From: Chitinophagaceae bacterium
GTDB lineage: Bacteria; Bacteroidota; Bacteroidia; Chitinophagales; Chitinophagaceae
Reading direction: 5' to 3'
Length of the DNA: 64,000 nucleotides
Assembly (NCBI GenBank): GCA_019638475.1
Contig: JAHBTR010000004.1
Span: forward strand, 124,001 to 188,000
Position 1 is the stretch's first letter; the number at the start of each line of letters is the position of its first letter. Shown piece after piece: positions 37,547-47,298 of this stretch. The notes beneath the pieces are model-generated. The model was given only the letters and a program-made list of their open reading frames with translations. It was not told the origin of the DNA and did no database searches. The position numbers and the translations under genes are program-made.

Positions 37547-38241
37547 TGACTAAAGAGAAAATAGGAAAAACTGCCACAGCAATTCAGCAAATAGATACCA
37601 CTATTCCTGTAATGGAAAGTTTTTATACTTTGCAAGGAGAAGGTTTTTATTCAGGCAAAGCTGCTTATTTTATTAGATTAGCTGGTTGTAATGTAGGTTG
37701 TGTTTGGTGCGATGTAAAAGAAAGTTGGGACGAATCATTATATCCTTCATTCAGTGTTGAACAAATAGTAGCAAAAGCAATCAAGGAAGTCCACAGCCCA
37801 CGGTCCATAGCCCATAGTAAACGAGAAACTTTAAACTTTAAACCTATCATTGTTATTACAGGTGGTGAACCTTTATTATATAATTTAGATAACTTAACTA
37901 CAAAACTTATACAAGCAGGTTTTGAAACCAATATTGAAACAAGTGGTTCATCTCCTTTAAGTGGACAATGGAATTGGATTTGTTTATCTCCCAAAAAATT
38001 TAAACTTCCCTTACCAGAAGTTGTCAAAAAAGCCAACGAATTAAAAGTAATCGTTTTTAATAAACACGATTTTACATGGGCAGAAACTTATGCTGCACAA
38101 GTAAATCCTGATTGTAAATTGTATTTGCAACCAGAATGGGATAAAAAAGAAATCGTTACCCCTTTAATAGTTGATTATATAAAAGCAAACCCACAATGGC
38201 AATTAAGTTTGCAAACGCATAAGTATATCAATGTTCCATAA
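37543..38241 (+). CDS. queE: 7-carboxy-7-deazaguanine synthase QueE
   Basis: This radical SAM enzyme makes the 7-deazaguanine core for queuosine. The 232-residue protein has ESFYTLQGEGFYSGKAAYF, then C49, C53 and C56 in the CxxxCxxC cluster (GCNVGCVWCDVKESW), then IVITGGEPLLYN. The C-terminal part, SPKKFKLPLPE to LQPEWDKKEIV, is typical for Bacteroidota. Oddity: residues about 83-100 (VHSPRSIAHSKRETLNFK) appear inserted, and their DNA (37790-37843) looks like an intergenic repeat. Other QueE functions are not in the window. Confidence 0.93.
   Translation: MMTKEKIGKTATAIQQIDTTIPVMESFYTLQGEGFYSGKAAYFIRLAGCNVGCVWCDVKESWDESLYPSFSVEQIVAKAIKEVHSPRSIAHSKRETLNFKPIIVITGGEPLLYNLDNLTTKLIQAGFETNIETSGSSPLSGQWNWICLSPKKFKLPLPEVVKKANELKVIVFNKHDFTWAETYAAQVNPDCKLYLQPEWDKKEIVTPLIVDYIKANPQWQLSLQTHKYINVP
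37790..37843 (+). repeat. Repeat-like in-frame insertion inside queE
   Basis: The text CACGGTCCATAGCCCATAG followed by ACTTTAAACTTTAAACC resembles degenerate intergenic repeats (compare 30240-30300 and the AAACG/TTTAAAC text at 11550-11580). It adds about 18 codons to queE without breaking the frame. Confidence 0.5.
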
Positions 38242-38318
38242 ATTGTTATAGCATTATTTTATTTTTAACAAAACTGCTTTCATCATTTTTCAAAATTTGC
38301 TATTATCTTTCGCAACCA

Positions 38319-40232
38319 ATGAAAATTTTTTTGTGCATCATATTATGTTTTTTGTCTGTACAGTTATATGCTCAAACATATAACCCAGAAAAAATAAATA
38401 AGAAAGCAGTAAAAGTATATGAACAAGCTGTAGAATATTTGATAGATGGTATGTTGCAAGAATCAATACCTTTTTTACAAAAAGCTATTGGATTAGATAC
38501 CAATTATGTAGAAGCTATTTTATCCTTAGCAGGCGTGTATGGTCAATTAAAAAAACATGAACTTTCTGTAAGTTATTATGAATGGGCAAAAAGAAAAGAT
38601 ACTGTATATTTTAGGCAATATCATTTACCTTATTCTATAAACCTTGCAGGTACTGGAAAATTTAAAGAAGCATTAGATGCTGTCAATTATTTTTTAAGCG
38701 TACCCAAAATAAGTGATAACAGTATAAAAGCAGGTAATTACAGAAAACGTTGTTTTGAATTTGCTTTGCAATATTCAGTAAAACATATTGATACAAGTTA
38801 TGTCTTTACACCAGAAAATTTAGGAGATAGTATTAATACAGAACGTAGTGAATATTATCCAAATGTTACTATAGATGATAGTTTATTGGTTTTTAATAGA
38901 AGGGGAGATGGTATAAGAGAAAATTTTATGCAAAGTAAAATTGATAGCAATGGTTATAGAAAAGCTACTTTAATAAATGGTAGTATTAATGAAGAACCAT
39001 CTAAAGGTGCAATAACCATTTCTGCTGATGGTGAGTGGCTCATTTTTGCAGGAAATTTTGGTAGAGAAAAAAGTTATGGCAGCTTTGATTTATACATTTC
39101 TTATTACACACCAGAAGGATGGAGTGAACCAGAAAATTTAGGACCCAACATTAATACAGAATTTTGGGAAAGCAGTCCAAGCCTTAGCCCTGATAAACGT
39201 GTATTATATTTTAGTAGCAATCGTTATGGTGGTGTAGGAGGTAAAGATTTATATTTTAGTGAACGTATGCCTAATGGAAAATTTGGACCTGCTGTAAATA
39301 TGGGAGAAGGCATTAATACAGAAGCAGATGAATTTTCTCCTTTCATTCATGCAGATAATCAAACACTATATTTTACCAGCAATGGTTGGCAAGGTTATGG
39401 TGCAAGTGATTTGTTTGTAGTAAGAAAACAAGATGATAATACATGGAGTGAACCAGAAAATTTGGGTTATCCTATCAATACAATAGATGATGATGGTTAT
39501 TTGGCTGTAAGTGCAGATGGCTTAACAGCTTATTTTGCAAGTGATAGAAGTGATAGCAGAGGAGGTTTGGATTTGTATAAATTTAAACTAAGGAAAGATA
39601 TACGACCTGCAAGAACTTTGTATGTAAAAGGAAAAGTGTATGATAAAGTAACCAACAAAGGTTTGCCTTGTACAGTAGAACTAATAGATAACAATACTGG
39701 CAATGCTTTAATGAAAATTCAAACAGATGAATTGGGCGAATATTTTATAACATTACCATTAGGAAAAAATTACACATTTACTGTAAATAGAAAAGGTTAT
39801 TTATTTTATACAGAATTGTATGAACTACAAAATAAAGAAGCTGATAGTGTATATAAAAAAGATATTCCACTTCAACCGATAGCTTTAAATAGCAATATTG
39901 TTTTACAAAATATTCAGTTTGAACCTAATTCATTTAAACTTTTACCAGTTAGTTTAATTGAGTTAAATAAGCTGTTACAAATACTGAATGATAACCCAAC
40001 TTTACAAGTAGAAATTAGTGGACATACAGACAATACAGGCAATGCAGCAGATAATGTAAAACTTAGTACTCAAAGAGCAAAAGCAGTAGTAGATTATTTG
40101 GTAGATAAAGGAATTACAACCAATAGACTTACTTATAAAGGTTATGGTGCAAGCAAACCAATTGCTGATAACAAAACAGAACAAGGAAGAGCAAAAAATA
40201 GAAGAACAGAATGTAAAATTGTGGGATTATAA
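38319..40232 (+). CDS. PorE-like protein: TPR, beta-propeller, CTD-like fold, OmpA domain
   Basis: This 637-residue protein has a signal peptide (ILCFLSVQLYAQ). TPR-like helices span about 25-140; PD40-type propeller repeats span about 160-425 with recurring INTE(xx)E and LYF(S/A)S(N/D) units. A carboxypeptidase-regulatory-like fold follows (VKGKVYDKVTNKGLPCTVEL), then a C-terminal OmpA domain (ISGHTDNTGNAADNVKLSTQRA). This order is that of PorE, the peptidoglycan-binding partner of the type IX secretion trans-envelope complex, but related proteins with other roles exist in Bacteroidota. dprA follows after 28 bases. Confidence 0.82.
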   Translation: MKIFLCIILCFLSVQLYAQTYNPEKINKKAVKVYEQAVEYLIDGMLQESIPFLQKAIGLDTNYVEAILSLAGVYGQLKKHELSVSYYEWAKRKDTVYFRQYHLPYSINLAGTGKFKEALDAVNYFLSVPKISDNSIKAGNYRKRCFEFALQYSVKHIDTSYVFTPENLGDSINTERSEYYPNVTIDDSLLVFNRRGDGIRENFMQSKIDSNGYRKATLINGSINEEPSKGAITISADGEWLIFAGNFGREKSYGSFDLYISYYTPEGWSEPENLGPNINTEFWESSPSLSPDKRVLYFSSNRYGGVGGKDLYFSERMPNGKFGPAVNMGEGINTEADEFSPFIHADNQTLYFTSNGWQGYGASDLFVVRKQDDNTWSEPENLGYPINTIDDDGYLAVSADGLTAYFASDRSDSRGGLDLYKFKLRKDIRPARTLYVKGKVYDKVTNKGLPCTVELIDNNTGNALMKIQTDELGEYFITLPLGKNYTFTVNRKGYLFYTELYELQNKEADSVYKKDIPLQPIALNSNIVLQNIQFEPNSFKLLPVSLIELNKLLQILNDNPTLQVEISGHTDNTGNAADNVKLSTQRAKAVVDYLVDKGITTNRLTYKGYGASKPIADNKTEQGRAKNRRTECKIVGL

Positions 40233-40260
40233 ACATTCATTTTCTTATCTTCACTTTTAC

Positions 40261-41361
40261 ATGAACAACGACCTTTTATATCAAATAGCTTTAACCTTAA
40301 TACCCAATATAGGTGCAGTACAATCTAAAATTTTGGTAGATTATTTTGGCAATGCAGAAAATATTTTTAAAGCCAAAATAAAAGAGTTGAGTGCAGTAGA
40401 AGGAATAGGAGAAATAAGAGCCAGATACATTAAAACATTCAATCAATTTCAATTAGCAGAAGAAGAAATAAAATTTGCAGAAGAACAGCAAATACAATGT
40501 TTGTTTTTAACAGATGAACATTACCCAAAGCGTTTATTACATTGTTACGATGCCCCTACAATTTTATATTATAAAGGCAATGCAAATTTGAATAGTGAAA
40601 AAATAGTGAGCATTATTGGCACAAGAAATAATACAGATTATGGCAAACAAATTACTGAAGATATTATTGAAGAATTGATGCCTTATAATGTGCTAATAGT
40701 TAGTGGACTTGCTTTTGGTATAGATGCTACTGCACATAAAATTGCTTTGCAAAAAGAACTTTCTACCATAGGTGTTTTAGCTCATGGATTAGATACTATG
40801 TATCCTCCACAGCATAAAAGTTTATCAAAAGAAATGTTATTGAATGGAGGACTATTAACAGAGTTTAGACAAAATACAAAACCAGATAAATTTAATTTTC
40901 CTCAACGTAATAGAATAGTAGCAGGTATGGCAGATGCTACAATTATTGTTGAAACTGCCTCTAAAGGAGGTAGCATGATAACAGCAGAACTTGCTTATAA
41001 TTATAACAGAGATGTTTTTGCAGTACCAGGAAAAATTTATGATACTAAAAGTAGTGGTTGCCTTTCATTAATACAACAAAATAAAGCCGTTTTATTAGCA
41101 AAACCTTCTCAGCTAATAGAAGAAATGGGCTGGTTACAAAAGAAAAAACAACCCAAAAAGCAAAGAGAACTTTTTATTGAATTATCACCTGATGAAAAAA
41201 TGATTATAGATATTGTAAAACAAAATGAAGCAACCAGTATTGATGAAATTTATTTAAAAAGTGCATTAAGTAGCAGCACAGTTGCAGCAGCTATCTTAAA
41301 TTTAGAATTACAAAATGTACTAATATCATTACCTGGTAAAATGTATAAATTAAGAGACTAA
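40261..41361 (+). CDS. dprA: DNA-processing protein DprA
   Basis: This protein loads RecA on incoming single-stranded DNA during transformation. I start at ATG 40261 (MNNDLLYQIALTLIPNIG, 366 residues) because a longer reading would run back into the PorE-like gene. An N-terminal HhH-like part (AVEGIGEIRARYI) is followed by the Rossmann-like DprA core: ISIIGTRN-type IVSIIGTRNNTDYG, VSGLAFGIDATAHKIAL, GVLAHGLD, PQRNRIVAGMADATIIVE and ALAY-like ITAELAYNYNRDVFAVPG. A winged-helix C terminus ends the protein. Confidence 0.95.
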   Translation: MNNDLLYQIALTLIPNIGAVQSKILVDYFGNAENIFKAKIKELSAVEGIGEIRARYIKTFNQFQLAEEEIKFAEEQQIQCLFLTDEHYPKRLLHCYDAPTILYYKGNANLNSEKIVSIIGTRNNTDYGKQITEDIIEELMPYNVLIVSGLAFGIDATAHKIALQKELSTIGVLAHGLDTMYPPQHKSLSKEMLLNGGLLTEFRQNTKPDKFNFPQRNRIVAGMADATIIVETASKGGSMITAELAYNYNRDVFAVPGKIYDTKSSGCLSLIQQNKAVLLAKPSQLIEEMGWLQKKKQPKKQRELFIELSPDEKMIIDIVKQNEATSIDEIYLKSALSSSTVAAAILNLELQNVLISLPGKMYKLRD

Positions 41362-41436
41362 TTTTTATACCAAAAAATACTAATATTTCAGTATCTTGCA
41401 ACACTTGTTTTTTTTAAAATACGTTGTTTTCTGAAT

Positions 41437-43515
41437 ATGAGATTAATGAGGAAATTGAGTTTAGAAGCATTTACTTTATTTACTGTTTTGATAATAGTAA
41501 GTTATACTATTTATAGTTGCAATAAATCTGAAGAGACGCTCTCTGCCAATTTAAAAGAATATGCTATTATTGAAAATAAATTTTTGTTAGATTATGACAC
41601 ATTGTATATTAAAAAAGTAATAGATAGTATTCAACATATTGCAGATGAATCTCAAGAAAACAAATTACTTGCCTATTATTTAAAATTTATAAAAGCATTT
41701 TATGGAGATAAAGAGATGTATAAAATTTATTTGAGTGCAGATACACTATTAAATTTTTTACAAACCAACAATCTATCCCAAAAATATCATACTTATTTTA
41801 CTGATGCTCTATTTGCCAAAGGCGATTACTTCTTTTCCATTTTAAAATATGAAGAAGCATTAAGGTATTATTATGAAGCCAAAAAATTTTCTGACACTTA
41901 TAAGCAGGACTCATGCAGTTATAACAAATACAATGCTAAAATGCGTTCATTTTATTATGACAAAGGAGAATATAACAATGCCATTCCTTTTGTGAAATTA
42001 AATATTGAACAAGATGAAAAATGTGCTTCTGAAAAATCAATACAACTCTCTTACGATAGGCTTCAAGCCGAAAAAAATACTTTAGCTCTTTGTTATGAAA
42101 AACTGGGCATGTTAGACAGTGCTATTTTTTATTACAGAAAAGCTATTCAATACATATTAAGTAAAAAAAATGAAAATGATATTCCTGGTAAGAAAAAACA
42201 ATTAAGTTTAGGTATTATTTATGGCAATTTAGGAGGTACTTTTCTTTACAAAAAACAATATGATTCTGCTAAATATTATTTGAATCAGTCTATTTTATTA
42301 AATGATAAACCAGGTTATGATTTAGTAGATGTACAAACAGCTTATTTAAAATTAGCCAATCTACACCTTGATATAAACCAACCAGAGCAAGCAAGAAATA
42401 TATTAGATAAAACAAAACAATATGTAACTACAACAGCATATCGTGTATCTTCTACTACAAGAAGTAAATGGTATTTATTAAATGCTAATTATTATACCAA
42501 AACCAATAATTTAGAAAAAGCTATAGAGGCTTATCGTTTGTATTATCACATACAAGATTCTATCAATGCTATTACCAATAGTATTTACACTTTTAGTGTT
42601 AACAAAGAAGTAGAAAGAATAAAAGCAGAAAATAAAAATAAAGAAGTAGAAAAGTCTAATGAAATAAAAACTATTTATATTGTACTATTTGCTTTTACAT
42701 TATTACTACTTAGCATTATTACGTTACTTCTATTAAAAAACTTTAAGCAAGAAAAGCATAATGCCAATGAAACCATATTGCATAATATGCAGCTAAAAGA
42801 TACTTTACAACAATTAGAAAATAGCAATAAAAATTATGCTCGTGTAATGAAGGTAATGGCACACGATTTAAGAAGCCCATTATCTGGTATGATAGGTATT
42901 ATAGACATATTATTGAATGATGAAAATATTACTGAAAAAGAAAAAAATGAAATGTTAGAGTTGATGCAAACTTCTGCCAATAACTCATTAACAATGATAG
43001 GAGAGTTATTACAATCAAGCACCAATTTTGAACAACGTGAAATTGTAAAACAACCTATTGACCTCATTGTTTTATTGAAACAATGTACAGAGCTACTTAA
43101 ATTTAAAGCATTAGAAAAACAACAAACTATTCATTTTCATTATGCCATTTCAAGTGTTCAAATTTTAGCAGATAATGAAAAATTGTGGAGGCTTTTTTCA
43201 AACTTAATTGTCAATGCCATTAAATTTAGTGAAGTAAAAAAATCTATTTACATATATGTAGAAAAAAGCATGGACGAAGTTATTGTCAGTATTCAAGATG
43301 AAGGTGTAGGTATTCCTGATAAATTCAAAGACAAAGTTTTTGATTTATTTACAGAAGCCAAAAGAAAAGGAACAGCAGGAGAACAACCTTTTGGGCTTGG
43401 CTTATCTATTAGCAAACAAATAGTAGAAGCACACAAAGGTAAAATTTGGTTCATATCTAATGAGCCACATGGCACAACTTTTTATGTAGCTTTACCCATA
43501 GAAAAAAATAAATAA
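41437..43515 (+). CDS. TPR-containing sensor histidine kinase
   Basis: This 692-residue protein has an N-terminal membrane segment ending in TIYSC28 (possible lipobox), then periplasmic TPR-like helices from about 120 to 375 (for example GNLGGTFLYKKQYDSAKYYLNQ). A membrane span at about 412-433 is followed by a coiled-coil linker. The kinase has His476 in VMAHDLRSPLSG, the N box LWRLFSNLIVNAIKFS, G1 DEGVGIP and G2 GLGLSI. There is no receiver domain and no adjacent response regulator. It precedes gldD by one base. Confidence 0.92.
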   Translation: MRLMRKLSLEAFTLFTVLIIVSYTIYSCNKSEETLSANLKEYAIIENKFLLDYDTLYIKKVIDSIQHIADESQENKLLAYYLKFIKAFYGDKEMYKIYLSADTLLNFLQTNNLSQKYHTYFTDALFAKGDYFFSILKYEEALRYYYEAKKFSDTYKQDSCSYNKYNAKMRSFYYDKGEYNNAIPFVKLNIEQDEKCASEKSIQLSYDRLQAEKNTLALCYEKLGMLDSAIFYYRKAIQYILSKKNENDIPGKKKQLSLGIIYGNLGGTFLYKKQYDSAKYYLNQSILLNDKPGYDLVDVQTAYLKLANLHLDINQPEQARNILDKTKQYVTTTAYRVSSTTRSKWYLLNANYYTKTNNLEKAIEAYRLYYHIQDSINAITNSIYTFSVNKEVERIKAENKNKEVEKSNEIKTIYIVLFAFTLLLLSIITLLLLKNFKQEKHNANETILHNMQLKDTLQQLENSNKNYARVMKVMAHDLRSPLSGMIGIIDILLNDENITEKEKNEMLELMQTSANNSLTMIGELLQSSTNFEQREIVKQPIDLIVLLKQCTELLKFKALEKQQTIHFHYAISSVQILADNEKLWRLFSNLIVNAIKFSEVKKSIYIYVEKSMDEVIVSIQDEGVGIPDKFKDKVFDLFTEAKRKGTAGEQPFGLGLSISKQIVEAHKGKIWFISNEPHGTTFYVALPIEKNK

Positions 43516-43516
43516 G

Positions 43517-44191
43517 ATGCTTTTTCATTTGTCAAAAAACTATATTAAAAATATAGTACTATTATTAGCAGTAATATTGATTGCTTGCAATAGTGTTTAT
43601 ACACCCAAACCAAAAGGATATTTTAAAATAGATTTTCCAGAAAAAAAATATACCACATTCAATATGCCAAATTATCCTTACAGTTTTGAATATCCTGTAT
43701 ATGCCAACATTGTAAAAGATTCTCTATTTTTTGGAGAACAAACAGAAAACCCTTGGTGGATTAATGTAGATTTTCCTTCATTTAAAAGTAGAATATATAT
43801 CAGCTACAAACAAATTCAACAAAATCAATTTAGCCAACTTGTTGAAGATGCCTTTAAACTTACAGGAAAACACTCTCAAAAAGCATATTCTATTGAAGAC
43901 TCTGTTATAGCTACACCATTGGGTGTTCATGGTATTTTTTTTAAAGTAGGAGGAGATGTAGCTACTGCTAATCAATTCTTTTTAACAGATTCTGTTAAGC
44001 ATTTTTTACGAGGAGCTTTGTATTTTGATGCTACTCCAAATGAAGATTCTTTAAGCATTGTAAACAATTTTTTAATAGAAGATGTTAAGCATTTAATCAA
44101 TACTTTTAGATGGACAGATAAAACAACCAATACAACAGAAACCAATCATAAAAACCATCAAAAACCATTGGCTTTAAAGAAAGAAAAATAA
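43517..44191 (+). CDS. gldD: Gliding motility lipoprotein GldD
   Basis: This 224-residue protein has a lipoprotein signal (VILIAC), then NSVYTPKPKGYFKIDFPEKKY, the hallmark N-terminal segment of GldD, and NPWWINVDFPSFKSRIYISYK, GGDVATANQFFLTDS and FLRGALYFDATPNEDSL. GldD is needed for gliding and type IX secretion in Flavobacterium; its molecular task is not settled. It is tightly linked to the TPR kinase upstream. Finding it places the genome in the Bacteroidota. Confidence 0.93.
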   Translation: MLFHLSKNYIKNIVLLLAVILIACNSVYTPKPKGYFKIDFPEKKYTTFNMPNYPYSFEYPVYANIVKDSLFFGEQTENPWWINVDFPSFKSRIYISYKQIQQNQFSQLVEDAFKLTGKHSQKAYSIEDSVIATPLGVHGIFFKVGGDVATANQFFLTDSVKHFLRGALYFDATPNEDSLSIVNNFLIEDVKHLINTFRWTDKTTNTTETNHKNHQKPLALKKEK

Positions 44192-44275
44192 GATAGTACA
44201 TAAAATGTAAAAATAAATTGCTTCAAACCCGTTAGCATTAGCTAACTTTAAGGTTCAAATTCTCAAATTATTATT

Positions 44276-45490
44276 ATGGCAGCATCAAAACCTGTTATAT
44301 CTACTTCTTTCAGTTATGAAACATTAGAAGAAACTTTAGATATAAAATCTAAAGATGCACAACTACACATAGGCATACCAAAAGAAATTGCTTTTCAAGA
44401 AAATCGTATAGCACTTTCTCCAGATGCTGTAGGTGTATTGGTAAGCAATGGGCATAAAGTAATTGTAGAATCTAAAGCAGGAGAAGGTAGCCACTATGCA
44501 GATAAAGATTATGGCGAAGCAGGTGCTACAATAACTTATGAACGTGCAGAAGTTTTTAAAGCTCCTATATTAGTAAAAACAGCACCACCTGTACACGAAG
44601 ATTTACCTTTATTGCAACTTAATCAAACAATTATTTCGCCCATTCATTATGCTGCACTCAATAAAGAAATAATTGAAAAATTAATGGAGAAAAAAATAAC
44701 TGCCATTAGTTTTGAAAACTTAAAAGATGATAGTGGCACTTATCCTATTGTAAGAAGCATGAGTGAAATAGCAGGAGGTGCAGTAATGCTAATAGCTGGT
44801 CAATATTTAAGCAGCTTTAATGGAGGCAAAGGAGTTTTATTAGGTAGCATAAGTGGTATTCCTCCCACAAAAGTTGTTATTATTGGTGCTGGCACAGTAG
44901 GAGAAGTTGCAGCAAGAAATGCTATTGCTTTAGGAGCCAGTGTAAAAGTATTTGATAATAATGTATATCGTTTAAAACAACTACAAAATAATATTGGACA
45001 ACGTGTTTGGACAAGTGTACTTGAACCAAAAATTCTTGCCAAGCAATTAAAAACTTGTGAAGTAGCTGTAGGGGCATTAAGCAATGATTATGGACATGCA
45101 CCTGTTGTAGTTACAGAAGAAATGGTAGCCAATATGCGTAAAGGAAGCATTATTATTGATGTGGCTATTGACAGAGGTGGTTGTTTTGAAACAAGTGAAT
45201 TAACCAATCATAAAAAACCTGTTTTTATAAAACACGATATTATACATTATTGTATTCCAAATATTCCAAGTGGTTTTGCTCGTACTGCAAGCCAAGCTAT
45301 TAGCAATGTATTGATGCCATTGCTAATACAAATAAGCGATGAAGGTGGTTTAGACGAAATTGTTTGGCACAACTTTAATATGAGAGAAGGTATTTATTTG
45401 TTCAAAGGTGCATTGACAGATTTTTACATCAGCCAAAAATTTGATTTAAAATATACCGACCTTAATTTAATCATTGCCAGTAGAAGGTAA
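44276..45490 (+). CDS. ald: Alanine dehydrogenase
   Basis: This NAD-dependent enzyme interconverts alanine and pyruvate. The 404-residue protein has IGIPKEIAFQENRIALSPDAV with the substrate-binding Arg/Lys, ILVKTAPP, ENLKDDSGTYPIVRSMSEIAG, the NAD motif VVIIGAGTVGEVAARNA and VDVAIDRGGCFETSE-like DVAIDRGGCFE. Its ~400-residue form, with a longer N terminus than the classical 370-residue Ald, is usual in Bacteroidota. Some related transhydrogenase alpha subunits share motifs, but the full domain order fits Ald. Confidence 0.9.
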   Translation: MAASKPVISTSFSYETLEETLDIKSKDAQLHIGIPKEIAFQENRIALSPDAVGVLVSNGHKVIVESKAGEGSHYADKDYGEAGATITYERAEVFKAPILVKTAPPVHEDLPLLQLNQTIISPIHYAALNKEIIEKLMEKKITAISFENLKDDSGTYPIVRSMSEIAGGAVMLIAGQYLSSFNGGKGVLLGSISGIPPTKVVIIGAGTVGEVAARNAIALGASVKVFDNNVYRLKQLQNNIGQRVWTSVLEPKILAKQLKTCEVAVGALSNDYGHAPVVVTEEMVANMRKGSIIIDVAIDRGGCFETSELTNHKKPVFIKHDIIHYCIPNIPSGFARTASQAISNVLMPLLIQISDEGGLDEIVWHNFNMREGIYLFKGALTDFYISQKFDLKYTDLNLIIASRR

Positions 45491-45524
45491 AGAAATAGAA
45501 TAATCTACTACTTGTTTGCAAATA

Positions 45525-47021
45525 TTACTCTACCGAATACTGCTGAATAAATTGTACTGCTTTCAGCATATCATCATGCAATACTCTATCTTGTTTATTA
45601 AAAGCTACTTGTTTTCTAAAAGCAGTAACAACATTTTCAAGTATTGCAGAACTTTGTAATGGTCTTCTAAAATCCAGTGCCTGTGCAGCAGTCATTAATT
45701 CTATGGCTAAAACTTTTTCTACATTTTCTATTACCTTAAAACATTTTGTAGCAGCATTAGCACCCATACTTACATGGTCTTCTTGATTGTTAGATGATGG
45801 AATACTATCAATACTGGAAGGAGTACATAATTGTTTATTTTCACTTACAATACCTGCTGCTGTATATTGAGGAATCATAAAACCAGAATTTAACCCTGGT
45901 TCATTTACTAAAAAAGAAGGTAAACCTCTTTGTCCTGATATTAATTGATAAGTACGTCTTTCACTTATGTTGCCAATTTCTGCCATAGCTATACATAAAA
46001 AATCTAAGTGCAAAGCCAATGGTTGCCCATGAAAATTGCCACCACTAACAATTAAATCTTCATCAGGAAAAACATTTGGATTATCTGTTACAGAATTTAT
46101 TTCTGTAAGAAAAACATTTAATACTGTTTCAAAAACATCTTTACTGGCACCATGCACTTGTGGCACACAACGAAAACTGTAAGGGTCTTGTACTTGTTGT
46201 TTAGTTTGTTGGGCAATAGCACTACCTTCTAACAATTTTCTTATAGTAGCTGCTGTATTTACTTGTCCTTTATGCTTTCTTACATTATGAATAGCAGGAT
46301 GCAAAGGTTGTAGCACACAATCAAAAGCATCAAAACTTATAGCAGCAATAATATCTGCAAGTTGTAACAATCTTTCTGCTTTATACAAGCAATACATTCC
46401 ATGAGCACTCATAAACTGTGTTCCATTAATTAAAGCAAGACCTTCTTTGCTTTGTAGTGCTATAGGTGTAAAACCCAATGTAGATAAAACATCTTTTGTA
46501 AATTGTTTTTTATTATCTATCACTACTTCGCCCATACCAATTAAAGGCAAACTTAAATGAGAAAGAGGAGCTAAGTCTCCACTGGCACCTAATGAACCTT
46601 GTGCATAAATAACAGGTAAAATATTTTTGTTATAAAGTGTTATCAAAGCATTAACTGTATCAAGTTGCACACCACTATTGCCATAGCTTAAACTCTTCAC
46701 TTTTAAAAGCAACATTAAACGCACAATAACAGCAGAAACTTCATTGCCCATACCACAGGCATGGCTCATTAATAAATTATATTGTAGCTGTTGAATTTGT
46801 GTTTTATCTATTTGCACATTTTGCAAAAAACCAAAACCAGTATTGATACCATAATACAACCCATCACTTTCATTCAGTTTACTATCTAAAAAAGAACGAC
46901 ATTTTTGTATCAATGCTTCAGCCTCTTTGGTAATTTGTAGTTGGGTATTTTCGGCAATGGTTTTTTTTATCTCTTCAAAAGAAAGCCATTGATTACTTAT
47001 GGCTAATGTATTATTGTTCAT
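45525..47021 (-). CDS. hutH: Histidine ammonia-lyase
   Basis: It deaminates histidine to urocanate, the first step of histidine breakdown. I start at ATG 47021 (498 residues); a TTG at 47030 is less likely. The MIO-forming Ala-Ser-Gly is A146-S147-G148 in GSLGASGDLAPLSH. YGINTGFG, NGTQFMSAH, QDPYSFRCVPQVHGA and SGGNFHGQPLALHLD are also in place. No hutU, hutI or hutG lies nearby. Other aromatic-amino-acid lyases share these motifs, but the active-site set fits histidine best. Confidence 0.92.
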   Translation of the reverse strand: MNNNTLAISNQWLSFEEIKKTIAENTQLQITKEAEALIQKCRSFLDSKLNESDGLYYGINTGFGFLQNVQIDKTQIQQLQYNLLMSHACGMGNEVSAVIVRLMLLLKVKSLSYGNSGVQLDTVNALITLYNKNILPVIYAQGSLGASGDLAPLSHLSLPLIGMGEVVIDNKKQFTKDVLSTLGFTPIALQSKEGLALINGTQFMSAHGMYCLYKAERLLQLADIIAAISFDAFDCVLQPLHPAIHNVRKHKGQVNTAATIRKLLEGSAIAQQTKQQVQDPYSFRCVPQVHGASKDVFETVLNVFLTEINSVTDNPNVFPDEDLIVSGGNFHGQPLALHLDFLCIAMAEIGNISERRTYQLISGQRGLPSFLVNEPGLNSGFMIPQYTAAGIVSENKQLCTPSSIDSIPSSNNQEDHVSMGANAATKCFKVIENVEKVLAIELMTAAQALDFRRPLQSSAILENVVTAFRKQVAFNKQDRVLHDDMLKAVQFIQQYSVE

Positions 47022-47132
47022 AGAGGGCAAAAATTTAAAAGTATTGCAAAGTAAATTCTTTTATTAAGAATTATGCCAAATAAAGTTGGCATAAACATAT
47101 TTTTCCTTTTATTTTGCAGCACTTTTTAACAA

Positions 47133-47206
47133 GGTCCGGTAGCTCAGCTGAATAGAGCAACAGCCTTCTAAGCTGTGGGTCATTGGTTTGAATCCAATCC
47201 GGATCA
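47133..47206 (+). tRNA. tRNA-Arg (anticodon TCT)
   Basis: The 74-nt cloverleaf has acceptor arms GGTCCGG and CCGGATC (one GU pair), D arm AGCTC..GAGC, anticodon loop CTTCTAA (anticodon TCT, reads AGA) and T arm TTGG-TTTGAAT-CCAA, with discriminator A. CCA is not encoded. It is followed at once by a strong terminator. Confidence 0.95.
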
Positions 47207-47211
47207 CTGCG

Positions 47212-47240
47212 AAGCCGCTTTTAAGCGGCTTTCTTTTTTT
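47212..47240 (+). terminator. Terminator after tRNA-Arg
   Basis: The stem AAGCCGC / GCGGCTT (extendable to 9 bp) is followed by TTCTTTTTTT, five bases after the tRNA. Confidence 0.93.
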
Positions 47241-47298
47241 AATCATTAAACAGAATAAATATTTAATTTTAATTCTTAAAAAAATAGCTTAAAGCCAA

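Noticed and set aside
40144..40260. N-terminal extension of dprA into the PorE-like gene
   Set aside because: The extension reads the OmpA-domain coding sequence in another frame; DprA homology starts at ATG 40261.
44232..44247. GTTAGC/GCTAAC hairpin upstream of ald as a regulatory site
   Set aside because: Only six pairs with a 4-nt loop and no further support; too weak to annotate.
45525..47021. HutH as a tyrosine or phenylalanine ammonia-lyase
   Set aside because: The motif set and length fit bacterial histidine ammonia-lyases better, though context gives no histidine-utilisation partners.
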